Shown: positions 8,818 through 18,046, numbered from the stretch's first letter. The stretch: 64,000 bases of DNA from Mycobacterium colombiense (GCF_001665835.1 NZ_LZSX01000003.1:62001-126000), one strand, 5' to 3'. Program-made: numbers and translations. Notes: generated by a model from the sequence alone, not told the origin.

Positions 8818-9882
8818 ATGAAAAGATTCATCTACACTGCTCTGCCCACTCGCGTGGTCTTCGGAAGCGGCACGAGCGCTGAGGTCGCCCAGGAAGTCCT
8901 ACGACTCGGAACCAGTCGGGTGTTGCTCATCACCGGACCTGACCCGCGACGGCGGTCCGCTGCAGTGGCAGTTGCGCTCGGATCGTTACTTGTCGCCCGA
9001 TTCGACCGTGCAACCATGAACACACCCACGGACATCACCGCCCGCGCGCTGGAGGTCGCGAAGGCCAACGGGGTCGACTGTGTTGTGTCGGTCGGCGGGG
9101 GATCGAGTACCGGGCTGTCCAAAGCGCTCGCTGTGCGCGCCGGTTATCTCCAGGTGATAGTGCCGACAACTTATGCAGGCTCAGAGGTTACGCCGGTGCT
9201 CGGGGAAACTGAGGGCGACATTAAGACGACGCGCAGCTCCCCGGACATCCTGCCCGAAACGGTGATCTACGACCCGGATTTGACTCTGGAGCTGCCCCCC
9301 GACATGACGCTCACCAGCGCCATCAACGCGATGGCGCACGCCGTCGAAGCGATGTACTCATCCGAGTCGAACCCTGTGATCGACGGAATGGCGCTGCAAG
9401 CGATCCGTAGCATCACCCGAGCGCTCCCAGTCGTGATCGACCACCCACGGGACGATGGCGGACGGGCCGAACTGCTTCAGTCGGCGTGGCTCGCCGGGGT
9501 GTGCATGGCATCGGTCGGTATGGGGTTGCACCATAAGCTTTGCCACGTCCTGGGAGGAACTTTCGGCCTCCCACACGCGCCGACGCATACAGTCGTCTTG
9601 CCTTACGTGATGTCTTACAACCGTTCGGCGGTTCCCGAGGTGATACAGCGCATCGCCGACGCCATGCAGGTATCCGATGCTGCGGTTGGACTGCGTGACC
9701 TGGTCGCTCAGCTCGGTGGCCCGACTTCGCTGCAAGAACTTGGATTCCGGGCAGACGACGTGCAAAGGGCTGCGGAATTGGCGGCGTCCGACCCTTACCC
9801 GAATCCGCGCACCGTGACCCGAAACGACCTTGTGACGCTGCTGGGCGCGGCATTGGCCGGCCAGCATCCCAGCGACAGTTGA
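8818..9882 (+). CDS. Maleylacetate reductase (iron-containing alcohol dehydrogenase family)
   Basis: Reduces maleylacetate to 3-oxoadipate with NAD(P)H, the step after hydroxyquinol or chlorocatechol ring cleavage. Seen: the N-terminal YTALPTRVVFGSGT pattern typical of maleylacetate reductases, the nucleotide-binding GGGSSTGLSKA, NAMAHAVEAMY, and the His-rich stretch HHKLCHVLGGTFGLPHAPTH. I chose the ATG at 8818 (product MKRFIYTALP, 354 residues) because AGGAG precedes it. The upstream in-frame ATG at 8755 adds 21 non-conserved residues. It follows the NTF2-like gene directly. Confidence 0.92.
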   Translation: MKRFIYTALPTRVVFGSGTSAEVAQEVLRLGTSRVLLITGPDPRRRSAAVAVALGSLLVARFDRATMNTPTDITARALEVAKANGVDCVVSVGGGSSTGLSKALAVRAGYLQVIVPTTYAGSEVTPVLGETEGDIKTTRSSPDILPETVIYDPDLTLELPPDMTLTSAINAMAHAVEAMYSSESNPVIDGMALQAIRSITRALPVVIDHPRDDGGRAELLQSAWLAGVCMASVGMGLHHKLCHVLGGTFGLPHAPTHTVVLPYVMSYNRSAVPEVIQRIADAMQVSDAAVGLRDLVAQLGGPTSLQELGFRADDVQRAAELAASDPYPNPRTVTRNDLVTLLGAALAGQHPSDS

Positions 9883-10001
9883 TCGCGGGCAAGGGCAACA
9901 CTGATGCGAAGTCCTTACCGGCCGGGCAGTTTCGCCGTATTTACGCCCGCTCCGGCACTGTTTGCGGTGAGCCGTACACATGCAGATTTGAGGAGTACCT
10001 G

Positions 10002-11900
10002 ATGTTTTCCATGCCCGTTGCGGGTGTCCGACCAATGCCACGTTCCGATGTCACGCCCGCTGACGTTGTGCTGCGTAACGCCAAGATCCACACTGGCGAT
10101 CCGGCCCGGCCGCAGGCCTCCGCGGTGGCGATCACCGACGGGCGTATCACCAAAGTCGGTGACGACGACGCGATCGCAGCCTACGTGGGTCAGGCAACTC
10201 AGGTGATCGACGCCCAAGGGCGACGGGCCATTCCCGGACTTAACGACTCGCACCTGCATGTGATCCGCGGCGGCCTGAATTACGTTTTGGAGCTGCGCTG
10301 GGACGGAGTTCCCAGCGTGGCACTGGCATTGGCGTTGCTGCACGAGCAAGCCGCGGCGACCCCTGCGGGGCAATGGGTACGCGTGGTCGGCGGCTTCACC
10401 AAGGAGCAGTTCGTCGAACGACGGTTACCGACGCTGAAGGAACTCAACGAAGTAGCGCCCGACACTCCGGTGTTCGTTTTGAATCTCTACCAGTCGGCGC
10501 TGCTTAACCGCGCTGCCGTGCGCGCCGCCGGTTACACGCGCGACACACCCGAACCGGCTGGCGGCCATATCGTTCGCGGGCCCGATGGCACCCCGACTGG
10601 AATGCTGCTGGCGGCACCGGCCGCAACGCTGCTGTATCAAACCCTCGGCAAGGCCCCCAAGCTGACCGTCGAGGACCAGAAGGTATCCACGCGCCACTAC
10701 CTGAGGGAGCTCAACAGGTTCGGATTGACCTCCGCGATCGACGCGGCGGGTGGGTTCCAAAGCTTTCCCGACGACTACGCCGTCGTGCGCGAACTCGCGG
10801 AACGCGGTGAACTGACCCTCCGCATCGCCTATCACTTGTTCCCACAGGTTCTCGGTCAGGAGGTGGCCGACATCCAACGGTGGATACAAACCGTCACGCC
10901 CGGGGATGGCGACGAGTTCCTTCGTCTCAACGGCGCTGGCGAGAACCTCACCTGGGCGGCCGCCGACTTCGAGAACTTCGCCGAGCCGCGCCCTGAGCTA
11001 TCCGAGAATTACGAGCATGACTTTGAAAAGGCGGTGCGGATCCTCTGCGAGAACGGCTGGGGATTTCGGCTGCACGCCACCTACAACGAAACGATCCAGC
11101 GCGACCTCGCGGTGTTCGAAAAGCTTGCCGCAGAGGGCCTTTTCCCCGGTTATGGGCGGTGGTTCTTCGACCATGCCGAGACCGTAACCCGGGATAGTCT
11201 GGAGCGAATCGCGGCCTTGGGCGGCGCGATATCGGTCCAGAACCGGATGTCGTTTCAGGGCGAATCGTTCATCGCGCGTTACGGCAGGCCTGCCGCACAG
11301 GCAGCGCCGCCGGTACGCGCAATGCTGGCCGCCGGTCTGACAGTTGCGGCCGGCACCGACGCCACTCGGGTTTCTTCCTATAACCCGTGGGTGGCGTTGC
11401 ATTGGCTGGTCACAGGACGCACGGTTGGCGGCACCATTCTCTACCCGCCTTCAAACCGGCTGAGCCGCGAGCAGGCGCTGGAGCGCTACACCGTTGCCGG
11501 CGCGCAACTGAGTGGGGAAGAGGACCTCAAGGGCATTCTGCGGGAAGGGTATTTCGGCGACCTGGCGGTGTTGAGCGACGACTACTTCGCCATCGAGGAA
11601 ACCGATATTCCCCATATCGAGGCAGTGCTCACCATGGTCGGCGGCAAGGTCGTATACGCCGACGCCGAGTTCCAGGGACTGGACGGTGAATTGCCGGAGA
11701 TCACGCCGGCGTGGAGTCCGGTGGCGCGATTCGGTGGCTATCAGGCGACTCCGCCGCCGAGCAGGCGTGGTGCCGCACAGGCCGCGGCACTCGTTGAAGC
11801 AGCGCTGGACTCGCGGGCTCAAGCCCTTTGGGCCGCTGGCCGCAATGGCGAACCGCCATCGGTGGCTTCCCGCCACACCTTCGAAATTCACCAGCACTGA
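10002..11900 (+). CDS. YtcJ-type amidohydrolase
   Basis: A 632-residue metal-dependent hydrolase of the amidohydrolase superfamily, subgroup YtcJ/N-substituted formamide deformylase-like. Seen: an N-terminal beta-sandwich entry (ADVVLRNAKIHTGD), the metal-binding GLNDSHLHVIRGG, a mid-protein FFDHAETV, and C-terminal AAGTDATRVSSYNPW carrying the usual Asp. I used the ATG at 10002 since GAGGAG lies just upstream; the longer frame from 9879 overlaps the previous gene and is not conserved in character. The substrate, an amide or ester linked to an aromatic compound, is unknown. It may release the phenolic fed into ring cleavage. Confidence 0.87.
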   Translation: MFSMPVAGVRPMPRSDVTPADVVLRNAKIHTGDPARPQASAVAITDGRITKVGDDDAIAAYVGQATQVIDAQGRRAIPGLNDSHLHVIRGGLNYVLELRWDGVPSVALALALLHEQAAATPAGQWVRVVGGFTKEQFVERRLPTLKELNEVAPDTPVFVLNLYQSALLNRAAVRAAGYTRDTPEPAGGHIVRGPDGTPTGMLLAAPAATLLYQTLGKAPKLTVEDQKVSTRHYLRELNRFGLTSAIDAAGGFQSFPDDYAVVRELAERGELTLRIAYHLFPQVLGQEVADIQRWIQTVTPGDGDEFLRLNGAGENLTWAAADFENFAEPRPELSENYEHDFEKAVRILCENGWGFRLHATYNETIQRDLAVFEKLAAEGLFPGYGRWFFDHAETVTRDSLERIAALGGAISVQNRMSFQGESFIARYGRPAAQAAPPVRAMLAAGLTVAAGTDATRVSSYNPWVALHWLVTGRTVGGTILYPPSNRLSREQALERYTVAGAQLSGEEDLKGILREGYFGDLAVLSDDYFAIEETDIPHIEAVLTMVGGKVVYADAEFQGLDGELPEITPAWSPVARFGGYQATPPPSRRGAAQAAALVEAALDSRAQALWAAGRNGEPPSVASRHTFEIHQH

Positions 11901-11955
11901 TCCCACTCACCCATACCTCGCAACCCTGCAAGGAAACCCCTAAGAAAGGAAAATC

Positions 11956-12624
11956 ATGTCCAAATCCAATGGCGAGCAAGTCGGCCCCACTCCCTCGGCG
12001 GATCTGCTCACTCCTGACAACTGCGCATTCCTGTTTGTCGATTTCCAACCGCAGATGTTCTTCGGTGTTGGCGGCACGGACCGCGGGAAGATCATCAACG
12101 CGGCGGTGGGCTTGGCCAAGACAGCCAAAGTGTTCAACATTCCCACCATAGTGACCACAGTGGCGGCCAACACGTTCAGCGGTCACCTGATCCCCCAGGT
12201 ACAGGCCGAATTCCCCGACGCGGAGCTGCTAGACCGCACGTCGATGAATTCGTGGGAAGACGTGGCAGTGGTCGACGCGGTCAAGGCCATCGGTCGCCGC
12301 AAGTTGGTGTTGGCTGGTCTGTGGACCGAGGTGTGCATTTTGCTTCCGGCCCTGTCGGCGTTAGCGCAGGGCTACGAGGTGTATGTCGTCGCTGATGCGT
12401 CCGGCGGCATGAGCGCAGAAGCCCACGACCATGCGATTTCGCGCATGACGCAGGCTGGCGCTTCTCCGGTGACCTGGGTGCAGGTGCTGTTGGAGCTGCA
12501 GCGGGACTGGTCACGGACAGAGACCTACACCCCGGTCCGGACCGTTTCAGCGGAAAACGCCGGTGCCTACGGCCTTGGGCTGGTGTACGGCGCCGACTTC
12601 CTCGGGCTCCACGCGGAGGCTTAG
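11956..12624 (+). CDS. Isochorismatase-family cysteine hydrolase
   Basis: A 222-residue YcaC/nicotinamidase-like hydrolase. Seen: Asp in FLFVDFQPQMFF, nucleophilic Cys in GLWTEVCILLPA, and the downstream VVADASGGMSAEAHDHAI typical of YcaC-like members. It hydrolyses amide or ether-type C-N/C-O bonds in unknown substrates. RBS AAAGGAAAA is upstream of the ATG. It is the last gene of the forward half of the catabolic cluster and is followed by a strong hairpin. Confidence 0.88.
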   Translation: MSKSNGEQVGPTPSADLLTPDNCAFLFVDFQPQMFFGVGGTDRGKIINAAVGLAKTAKVFNIPTIVTTVAANTFSGHLIPQVQAEFPDAELLDRTSMNSWEDVAVVDAVKAIGRRKLVLAGLWTEVCILLPALSALAQGYEVYVVADASGGMSAEAHDHAISRMTQAGASPVTWVQVLLELQRDWSRTETYTPVRTVSAENAGAYGLGLVYGADFLGLHAEA

Positions 12625-12644
12625 CCAAGCATTGGACCGTACGT

Positions 12645-12689
12645 GACCGGGCGTCGTCTCGCCTACGGATAAGAAGGCGGCGCCCGGTC
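12645..12689 (+). terminator. Hairpin downstream of the isochorismatase-family gene
   Basis: Arms GACCGGGCGTCGTCT (12645-12659) and AGGCGGCGCCCGGTC (12675-12689) pair over 15 positions with two G-U pairs, enclosing a 15-base loop. There is no T-tract, as is common for mycobacterial terminators. Its position 20 bases after the stop codon suggests it ends the catabolic operon. Confidence 0.7.
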
Positions 12690-12779
12690 TACATTTGCCA
12701 ATTTCGCTGTCTTGCACAACGTTCGATCGTCGTCAAAAGACCATCTTTGGTCGAAGCTCTAACTTGAGAGTAGGCATAC

Positions 12780-13751
12780 ATGCGCGCAATGCGGTTCGAC
12801 CGTTTTGGCGGACCGGAAGTTCTCCAACTCACCGAATTGTCCGACCCATGTGCGACGCCGCAACAGGCCGTGGTTGGCGTGGAGGCGGCTTCAGTGAACC
12901 CGTCGGATGTCAAAAACGTCGCCGGCGCTATGGAAGGCACTGTCTTGCCTCGCGTGCCGGGGCGCGACTTCGCCGGCGTGGTCGTGAGTGGACCACCCGA
13001 GTGGGATGGTGCCGCAGTGTGGGGCACCGGCGGCGACGTCGGCTTCACGCGCGACGGCTCCCACGCCGAATTGTTAGCCGTTCCAATAGATGCGCTCGTG
13101 CGCAAGCCGCCCGAACTCACGTTTGACGAAGCCTCAGTGGTGGGAGTGAATTTCGTCGTGGGATGGCTGGGCGCCATAGAGATTGCACACCTCACCGGTG
13201 GCGAGACCGTCGTAGTGTTCGGGGTATCGGGCGGTGTCGGCGGTGCGGTGGCGCAAATCGCTCACCTTATCGGCGCACGTGTCATCGGTATCGACCGGCG
13301 CCAACCGTTGCCCGACGCTCCGGCCGCGTCAATAATGGAGGCGTTCATCCCTCTTGGTCCCCCAACGGAAACCGCTGCCGCTGTCAAGGAAGTCACGGGC
13401 GGCAAGGGTGCTGAAGTTGTGTATGACACCGTCGGCGGCGTCACTACTGCGGCTGCACTGGCGTCGCTGGCACACCGTGGCAGACTCGTGGTAATCAGTG
13501 CAGTCGGGAATCGGCGGGTCGAAATTGATCTGATCGACCTCTACCATAACGAGATTCAAATCCTCGGCGCAGATAGCCGCAAACTCGACGTGGTCGAGTC
13601 CGCTCGCCTTCTGAAGCTGATCAGCCCCCACTTCGAGTCCGGGACGTTTCGGCCACTGCCGATCACGGGCAACTACTCGTTGGAAGACGGCGTCGCAGCT
13701 TATCAGGCTGTGGCCAACCACACCGTGGGCCGCGTCGTCATTCACCCGTGA
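12780..13751 (+). CDS. Zinc-independent quinone oxidoreductase-like dehydrogenase
   Basis: A 323-residue MDR-superfamily enzyme (NADPH:quinone reductase/crotonyl-CoA reductase-like). Seen: N-terminal GroES-like domain (FGGPEVLQL, SVNPSDVKNVAG, PGRDFAGVV), no structural zinc cysteine cluster, and a Rossmann motif VFGVSGGVGGAVAQIA around residue 145. The C-terminus ends GRVVIHP as usual. It stands alone after the terminator-like hairpin and converges on the STAND regulator. The substrate is unknown; reduction of a quinone or enone from the aromatic pathway is possible. Confidence 0.88.
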   Translation: MRAMRFDRFGGPEVLQLTELSDPCATPQQAVVGVEAASVNPSDVKNVAGAMEGTVLPRVPGRDFAGVVVSGPPEWDGAAVWGTGGDVGFTRDGSHAELLAVPIDALVRKPPELTFDEASVVGVNFVVGWLGAIEIAHLTGGETVVVFGVSGGVGGAVAQIAHLIGARVIGIDRRQPLPDAPAASIMEAFIPLGPPTETAAAVKEVTGGKGAEVVYDTVGGVTTAAALASLAHRGRLVVISAVGNRRVEIDLIDLYHNEIQILGADSRKLDVVESARLLKLISPHFESGTFRPLPITGNYSLEDGVAAYQAVANHTVGRVVIHP

Positions 13752-13854
13752 CCGCACGGCTTGACTTACCAACGTCTCCGAATTCCTTGCAAGACTACGG
13801 ATATCAGGCGGACCGAGTCGACGGCAATCCACCAAAAGCCCCTGCGATTCGCGC

Positions 13855-16800
13855 TCAGCGGCGCAACCGATCCAGCAGCGCGCGCGTGCTCGCTGTGGGG
13901 CGGGTGCCTGCCGCGCTCAGGGCCCGTTCGCACTGGCCAAACGTGGTGATGACACCGTCGTAGTCCCCGATAGCGCTACGAATGCGCATGCTGATGCGCC
14001 ACATAGCTTCCCGTAACGGATCGGCGGCCAGGACGGCTTCGGCCAGGCGTTGAGCGTCGGGGTAGCGGCCGACGGCATAGGCTGCGTCGGCGGCAGCGGA
14101 ACGGACACTAGTGGCCAGTTCGGCCAGGTGTTGGCGGCGTTCATCAACCCAGGCGGAGCCCACGCCCGGAAGGTAGTCACCACGGGCCAGCACGCCTAAC
14201 GCATGCTCGGCTGCGTCGACCAGTTCACTGCCCTGCAATCGCAGGGCGCCAGCCAGTTCCGTCTCGAGGCGTGCTGATTCGCTAGCCACCACAACGTCGG
14301 GGCTAAGCCCGATGCGGCCGTCTTTAGAAGTGGTCAGGGCACTTTCGGGCAGCAGACGGCGCACGCCAGTGACAGTTTGGCGCAGGTAGGCGCGGGCGGA
14401 TTCATCATCGCGTGCATCAAACAGGGCGTTGAGCAGTTCGTCGCGACTCACCGGAGCGCCGTTTCGTGCGGCCATAAAACCCAATAATTCATAACATTTC
14501 GCGATCCTCGGGCGCACCTCCTTGCCGTCGAGCATGATCGCGATACTGCCGAACTCGACCAGCTCGATGGCCGTGGGGATGCGGGTTCCTACCGAGATGC
14601 CCTGGGCTGCCAGCACGCGCCCAACAGCGTGCCATGGCGAGTCAGCGTGGGCTTCGGCATCGATACGGCGCGCCACCACCGCCGGAAAGTCTGTCAACGC
14701 TTGCAACAACACATGGTTGGATCCCTGCTGGACCGCGGCATTCAGGGCGACGTCGGCGGCATGGTCGGCGGCGTCTTGGTTGCCAGCCCGCCACTCGGCC
14801 TCCGCCAGATATACTGCTGCCGTGGGCAATTCCAGGATCCGCCCACTGGCGCACATGCCGGCGACTGCAGCCCGCAGCGAGGACAGGGCCGTGGCATCGT
14901 GGTTCTGGAGAAGTGCCGCCAACCCCAACCATGTCTGAGCCCACTCACGCACCAGTGGATAGTCCTTGGCGGCCGGATCGCTGTCGATCTCGTCCAGCGT
15001 CGCGGTAGCGCTCGTGGTATCGCGGTCGGCTCGCAGCGCGAACTTCGCCGCTGCTATGTGCTGCAACGCAATCCATGCAGGGGAAGCACTTTCGCGGGCC
15101 AATAAGCGGCCCCGGGCTAGTGCTGCTCGGGCATCATCTACTCTTCCAGCATCGAACAACACATCGGGGCCGATGCAACATTCCAGAAGGGTCGCGAAAT
15201 AACCGCGACATCGCGCCGCCTCGTACTCCTGGAGCGCTGCAGCGGTGCGTCCGGTGGCGCGCAGAGCGCCGATCCTGCCGGGACCCATGGCAACCGCCGT
15301 CATGGGCGAGGGCGGATCGTCGGCCAGCTCGCGTAGCCGACCGACAAGGTAATCGACGCTGTAAAGCAACCCGTCCAGTGGACCGCCGGTGGCCTCAGGT
15401 CTCGCAGCAGCGGCGCTCGAATCGTCGAAAAGTGCGAGCGCATACCGCGCGACGTCCCGGCCATGACCGTCCGGTGCCGAATCGAGCACCTCGCGCGCCT
15501 CATCGAGGCGTCCGGCGAACCCATAGCACCACCCCATCAGCGCGGCTGCGCGTTCAGAAGTTGCCGCCAGCTGCTCGCGCCGCCCACCTTCAGCAAGCTG
15601 ATCAGCGATGCGTGCGCCGACGCGTACGTCGTCGCGCGTCGCCGCCAGCATCAGCTCGGCGTCGGCTAATCCGGCGTCGTCGACCGGCACAACGTCCGAC
15701 AGCGCCGCGATCCAACGCTCCGCAATGGCGAAGTCCAGACGCCCGATGACCCTGAAAATCGCATGCCTGGCCGAGGTTAACGCGTCGCTCAATGCCCCGG
15801 CGGCCAGCAATTCGTTGACCGCCTCTTCGTGAAAACCTTTGCCAGCCAACAACCTTCCATAAGCGGAGCGCAACTGGCAGACCGCCGCGCGTCCGCGATG
15901 ATCCAGCAGCTCGCGCAAATGCTCCCGAAACTGCGGATGGCAGCGCATCGCGCGCGATTCCAGTGACCATTCCGCCGGGATGGCCGCAGACTGCAGCGAC
16001 GACAGCCGTGCCGCCGCGTCGTCTATGCCCAGTGCCAGCGCCGACTCCACCGTCACTTCCTCCAACACCGAGGTGCTGATGAGGAACTCGCGATCTTGGA
16101 CGCCGAGCTCACCCAGGATGTGCGCGGCGACGTAATCCCCGACATCGCTGGTTGCGCTGCCGCCGTGGCCCGAACGCTCGGGGGAACGACACCCATCAAT
16201 CAGCACTCCGGCTACCCAGCCCCCGCTCGCCGCGACCGCAGCCGTGACACCGGCAGCCGAGCGGCCCCACCCCCGCAGGGCGGCATCGGCTTCCTGCACG
16301 GTGAACGCCAGATCGGCATCGCTCACCCGTGCCATCTCGGCGTCAAGCGCGCTTGAAAGCCACACTGCGGCCGGCAGGGCGCGGCGGCTGATCAAAACCA
16401 GGCGCATGCTCGGCGGGGCGTAGCGCACCATCGCGGCGATGATCTGCCACGCCTGTACCGCTTCCTGTAGACGCGCCAGATCGTCTAGAACAAAGACGAC
16501 CTGCGCATCCGAAGCCCCTTCCACGAGCAGGCCCGCCGCCTCCGCGGCGGGGATCCCGGCTGCCAATGCACCTGTGGCTATTCCCCGCACCCACGGCAGC
16601 TGCGCCGCCAGCGCCTCCTCCAAGTACGTCAGCAGTCGCCCAGGGATGACGTCAGTGCCATCGAGGCTCAGCCAGGCTACCGGCCTGTCAAATTTGCGGC
16701 TGGCGTGGGCAACCGCCACCGACTTGCCCGCTCCGGCAGTCGCCGTGACCGCAACCACCCGGTGGGTGTCAACCTGCTGGCGAAGCAACCGATCAAGCCG

Positions 16801-17172
16801 GTCACGTGGTGTCGCGCCCAGAGTATCCGGAACCATCAGCTTGCGCCGAATAATGCGTGCCCCCTGACCGTGATCGGTCGCCGCAACATTGGACGGCTCC
16901 GCATGCGCCTGGCCCAGTAGCTCTGCGAGGTCCAGGGGCAAAGATCCCTCTAGTCGCGAATTCGGCAACGATGGAGCCGATGGTAGGTGGTCCGCAAAAA
17001 CGCAGTCAGCTTCGCGTTGGGCCGCAGCAATGGCGTCTTGGCATCCGGAGACTTCACCTTCATAGGCCTGGACCTCGATGTCCTCGCCTCGATGGTTGAC
17101 GGTTGCCGCGACTAGCTTCGGGTGGTGTCCGGCGCGCGAACTGCCATCAAGGCAGGAATCCCGGGGGCTCAT
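13855..17172 (-). CDS. STAND NTPase regulator with C-terminal SARP/BTAD module
   Basis: A 1105-residue signal-transduction regulator. Residues 1-105 are not recognised. The MalT-like start RIIRRKLMVPDTL (106-118) leads into a P-loop NTPase, with Walker A TAGAGKS at 145-151 and Walker B VVFVLDD at 225-231. A long TPR-like region follows to about 860. An OmpR-type winged helix (LDGKEVRPRIAKCYELLGF) and a bacterial transcriptional activation domain form the last 230 residues. This order, NTPase first and DNA-binding/BTAD last, reverses the AfsR/SARP layout. The start is uncertain: the ATG at 17172 has only a weak RBS. It is not closely similar to the three LuxR-type proteins here. Confidence 0.88.
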   Translation of the reverse strand: MSPRDSCLDGSSRAGHHPKLVAATVNHRGEDIEVQAYEGEVSGCQDAIAAAQREADCVFADHLPSAPSLPNSRLEGSLPLDLAELLGQAHAEPSNVAATDHGQGARIIRRKLMVPDTLGATPRDRLDRLLRQQVDTHRVVAVTATAGAGKSVAVAHASRKFDRPVAWLSLDGTDVIPGRLLTYLEEALAAQLPWVRGIATGALAAGIPAAEAAGLLVEGASDAQVVFVLDDLARLQEAVQAWQIIAAMVRYAPPSMRLVLISRRALPAAVWLSSALDAEMARVSDADLAFTVQEADAALRGWGRSAAGVTAAVAASGGWVAGVLIDGCRSPERSGHGGSATSDVGDYVAAHILGELGVQDREFLISTSVLEEVTVESALALGIDDAAARLSSLQSAAIPAEWSLESRAMRCHPQFREHLRELLDHRGRAAVCQLRSAYGRLLAGKGFHEEAVNELLAAGALSDALTSARHAIFRVIGRLDFAIAERWIAALSDVVPVDDAGLADAELMLAATRDDVRVGARIADQLAEGGRREQLAATSERAAALMGWCYGFAGRLDEAREVLDSAPDGHGRDVARYALALFDDSSAAAARPEATGGPLDGLLYSVDYLVGRLRELADDPPSPMTAVAMGPGRIGALRATGRTAAALQEYEAARCRGYFATLLECCIGPDVLFDAGRVDDARAALARGRLLARESASPAWIALQHIAAAKFALRADRDTTSATATLDEIDSDPAAKDYPLVREWAQTWLGLAALLQNHDATALSSLRAAVAGMCASGRILELPTAAVYLAEAEWRAGNQDAADHAADVALNAAVQQGSNHVLLQALTDFPAVVARRIDAEAHADSPWHAVGRVLAAQGISVGTRIPTAIELVEFGSIAIMLDGKEVRPRIAKCYELLGFMAARNGAPVSRDELLNALFDARDDESARAYLRQTVTGVRRLLPESALTTSKDGRIGLSPDVVVASESARLETELAGALRLQGSELVDAAEHALGVLARGDYLPGVGSAWVDERRQHLAELATSVRSAAADAAYAVGRYPDAQRLAEAVLAADPLREAMWRISMRIRSAIGDYDGVITTFGQCERALSAAGTRPTASTRALLDRLRR

Positions 17173-17305
17173 CGCAGTTGTCTCTGTCGAGCAGGGACTC
17201 GCAGTTTCGCGCCGGGCCAGTCCGCCGCACCGTTGTCAATACCGCCCATCTCAACGCTCCCGCTTTTGGGCGAAACACCCCCGAGCAATCCTTCAATGAA
17301 TAAGA

Positions 17306-17350
17306 GGCTGCAACCAATCGGTCTACCTTTGCATCGGCCAGTGGCTAGTC
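17306..17350 (-). repeat. Inverted element, left copy (upstream of STAND-BTAD gene)
   Basis: Read on the minus strand this stretch begins GACTAGCCACTGGCCGATGC and ends near GATTGGTTGCAGCC. It resembles 17652-17696 in opposite orientation over about 45 bases (18 of the first 20 identical). It lies upstream of the regulator starting at 17172, so it could be an operator or the end of a degenerate mobile element. Confidence 0.6.
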
Positions 17351-17651
17351 ACCACGGCCAGCCTCTGGCTATTGGGCTGGCGACGGTTCGATTCGCGCTT
17401 TAATGAGCACGCCTAATCATCCAGTGGGCGTTGCATTTTGGATCCCGCCGTGCGCCAGGCGGGTGCGCGGCGACTAGTGAAGGGAAACTCCAAAGCCCTC
17501 GTCCGGCACACCTGCTGTCCCTGTCGCCGGTCGAGGGCCGTTCGTTCCAATCGACGGAGATCTTTTCTCGGAAGGACCTCACTAAAGCTCGCCGGTTACC
17601 TGCGGTTCTGGGTCATTGGCCCCGCAAACCGCAGGCGTGTCCGCGCACAAT

Positions 17652-17696
17652 GACTGGCCACTGGCTGATGCAACCGAGGCCCGATTGGTTTCAACC
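17652..17696 (+). repeat. Inverted element, right copy (upstream of NmrA remnant)
   Basis: Begins GACTGGCCACTGGCTGATGC and continues to GATTGGTTTCAACC. It is the inverted partner of 17306-17350. The GCCAcTGGC core is a small dyad. Confidence 0.6.
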
Positions 17697-17765
17697 TGAT
17701 TACTGAAACCCAGCATGTGGCGTGGGTACCTGCGTTGTGACCATCTAATCGGTTGTGGAGAGGAT

Positions 17766-18017
17766 GTGAGGACGAAAGTCAACACGGTCATCGGGGCCAC
17801 CGGTGCGCAGGATCTGCGACTGCGGGCCATCACGCGAAACCCGGACAGCGCGAAGGCTCGCGCAATGGCCGCCCAGGGCGCGGAAGTGGCGGCCGACATC
17901 GCGGATGTCGACCGGCTTGGGCCGTTCCCGCCTGCCCAAATGCCCGGAAGTCACGAAGTTGTCTTCTCCACCCCAATTGGCCTGATTAACAGGATGATCG
18001 CGGTCGGCCGGGACTGA
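17766..18017 (+). pseudogene. NmrA-like NAD(P)-binding protein remnant
   Basis: From a GTG at 17766 the frame reads VIGATGAQ, then directly LRAITRNPDSAKARAMAAQGAEVAADI. Both segments are signatures of NmrA/HSCARG-type atypical SDR proteins, which normally have about 15-20 residues between them (GGGxxxALL helix and the next strand) and run to about 290 residues. Here that helix is deleted, and after about residue 50 the homology is lost, ending at residue 83. I read this as a decayed gene with internal and 3' deletions. It precedes the acyl-CoA ligase by 29 bases. Confidence 0.75.
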
Positions 18018-18046
18018 TCATCCCGCTATTCAAACCCGGAGCAACT

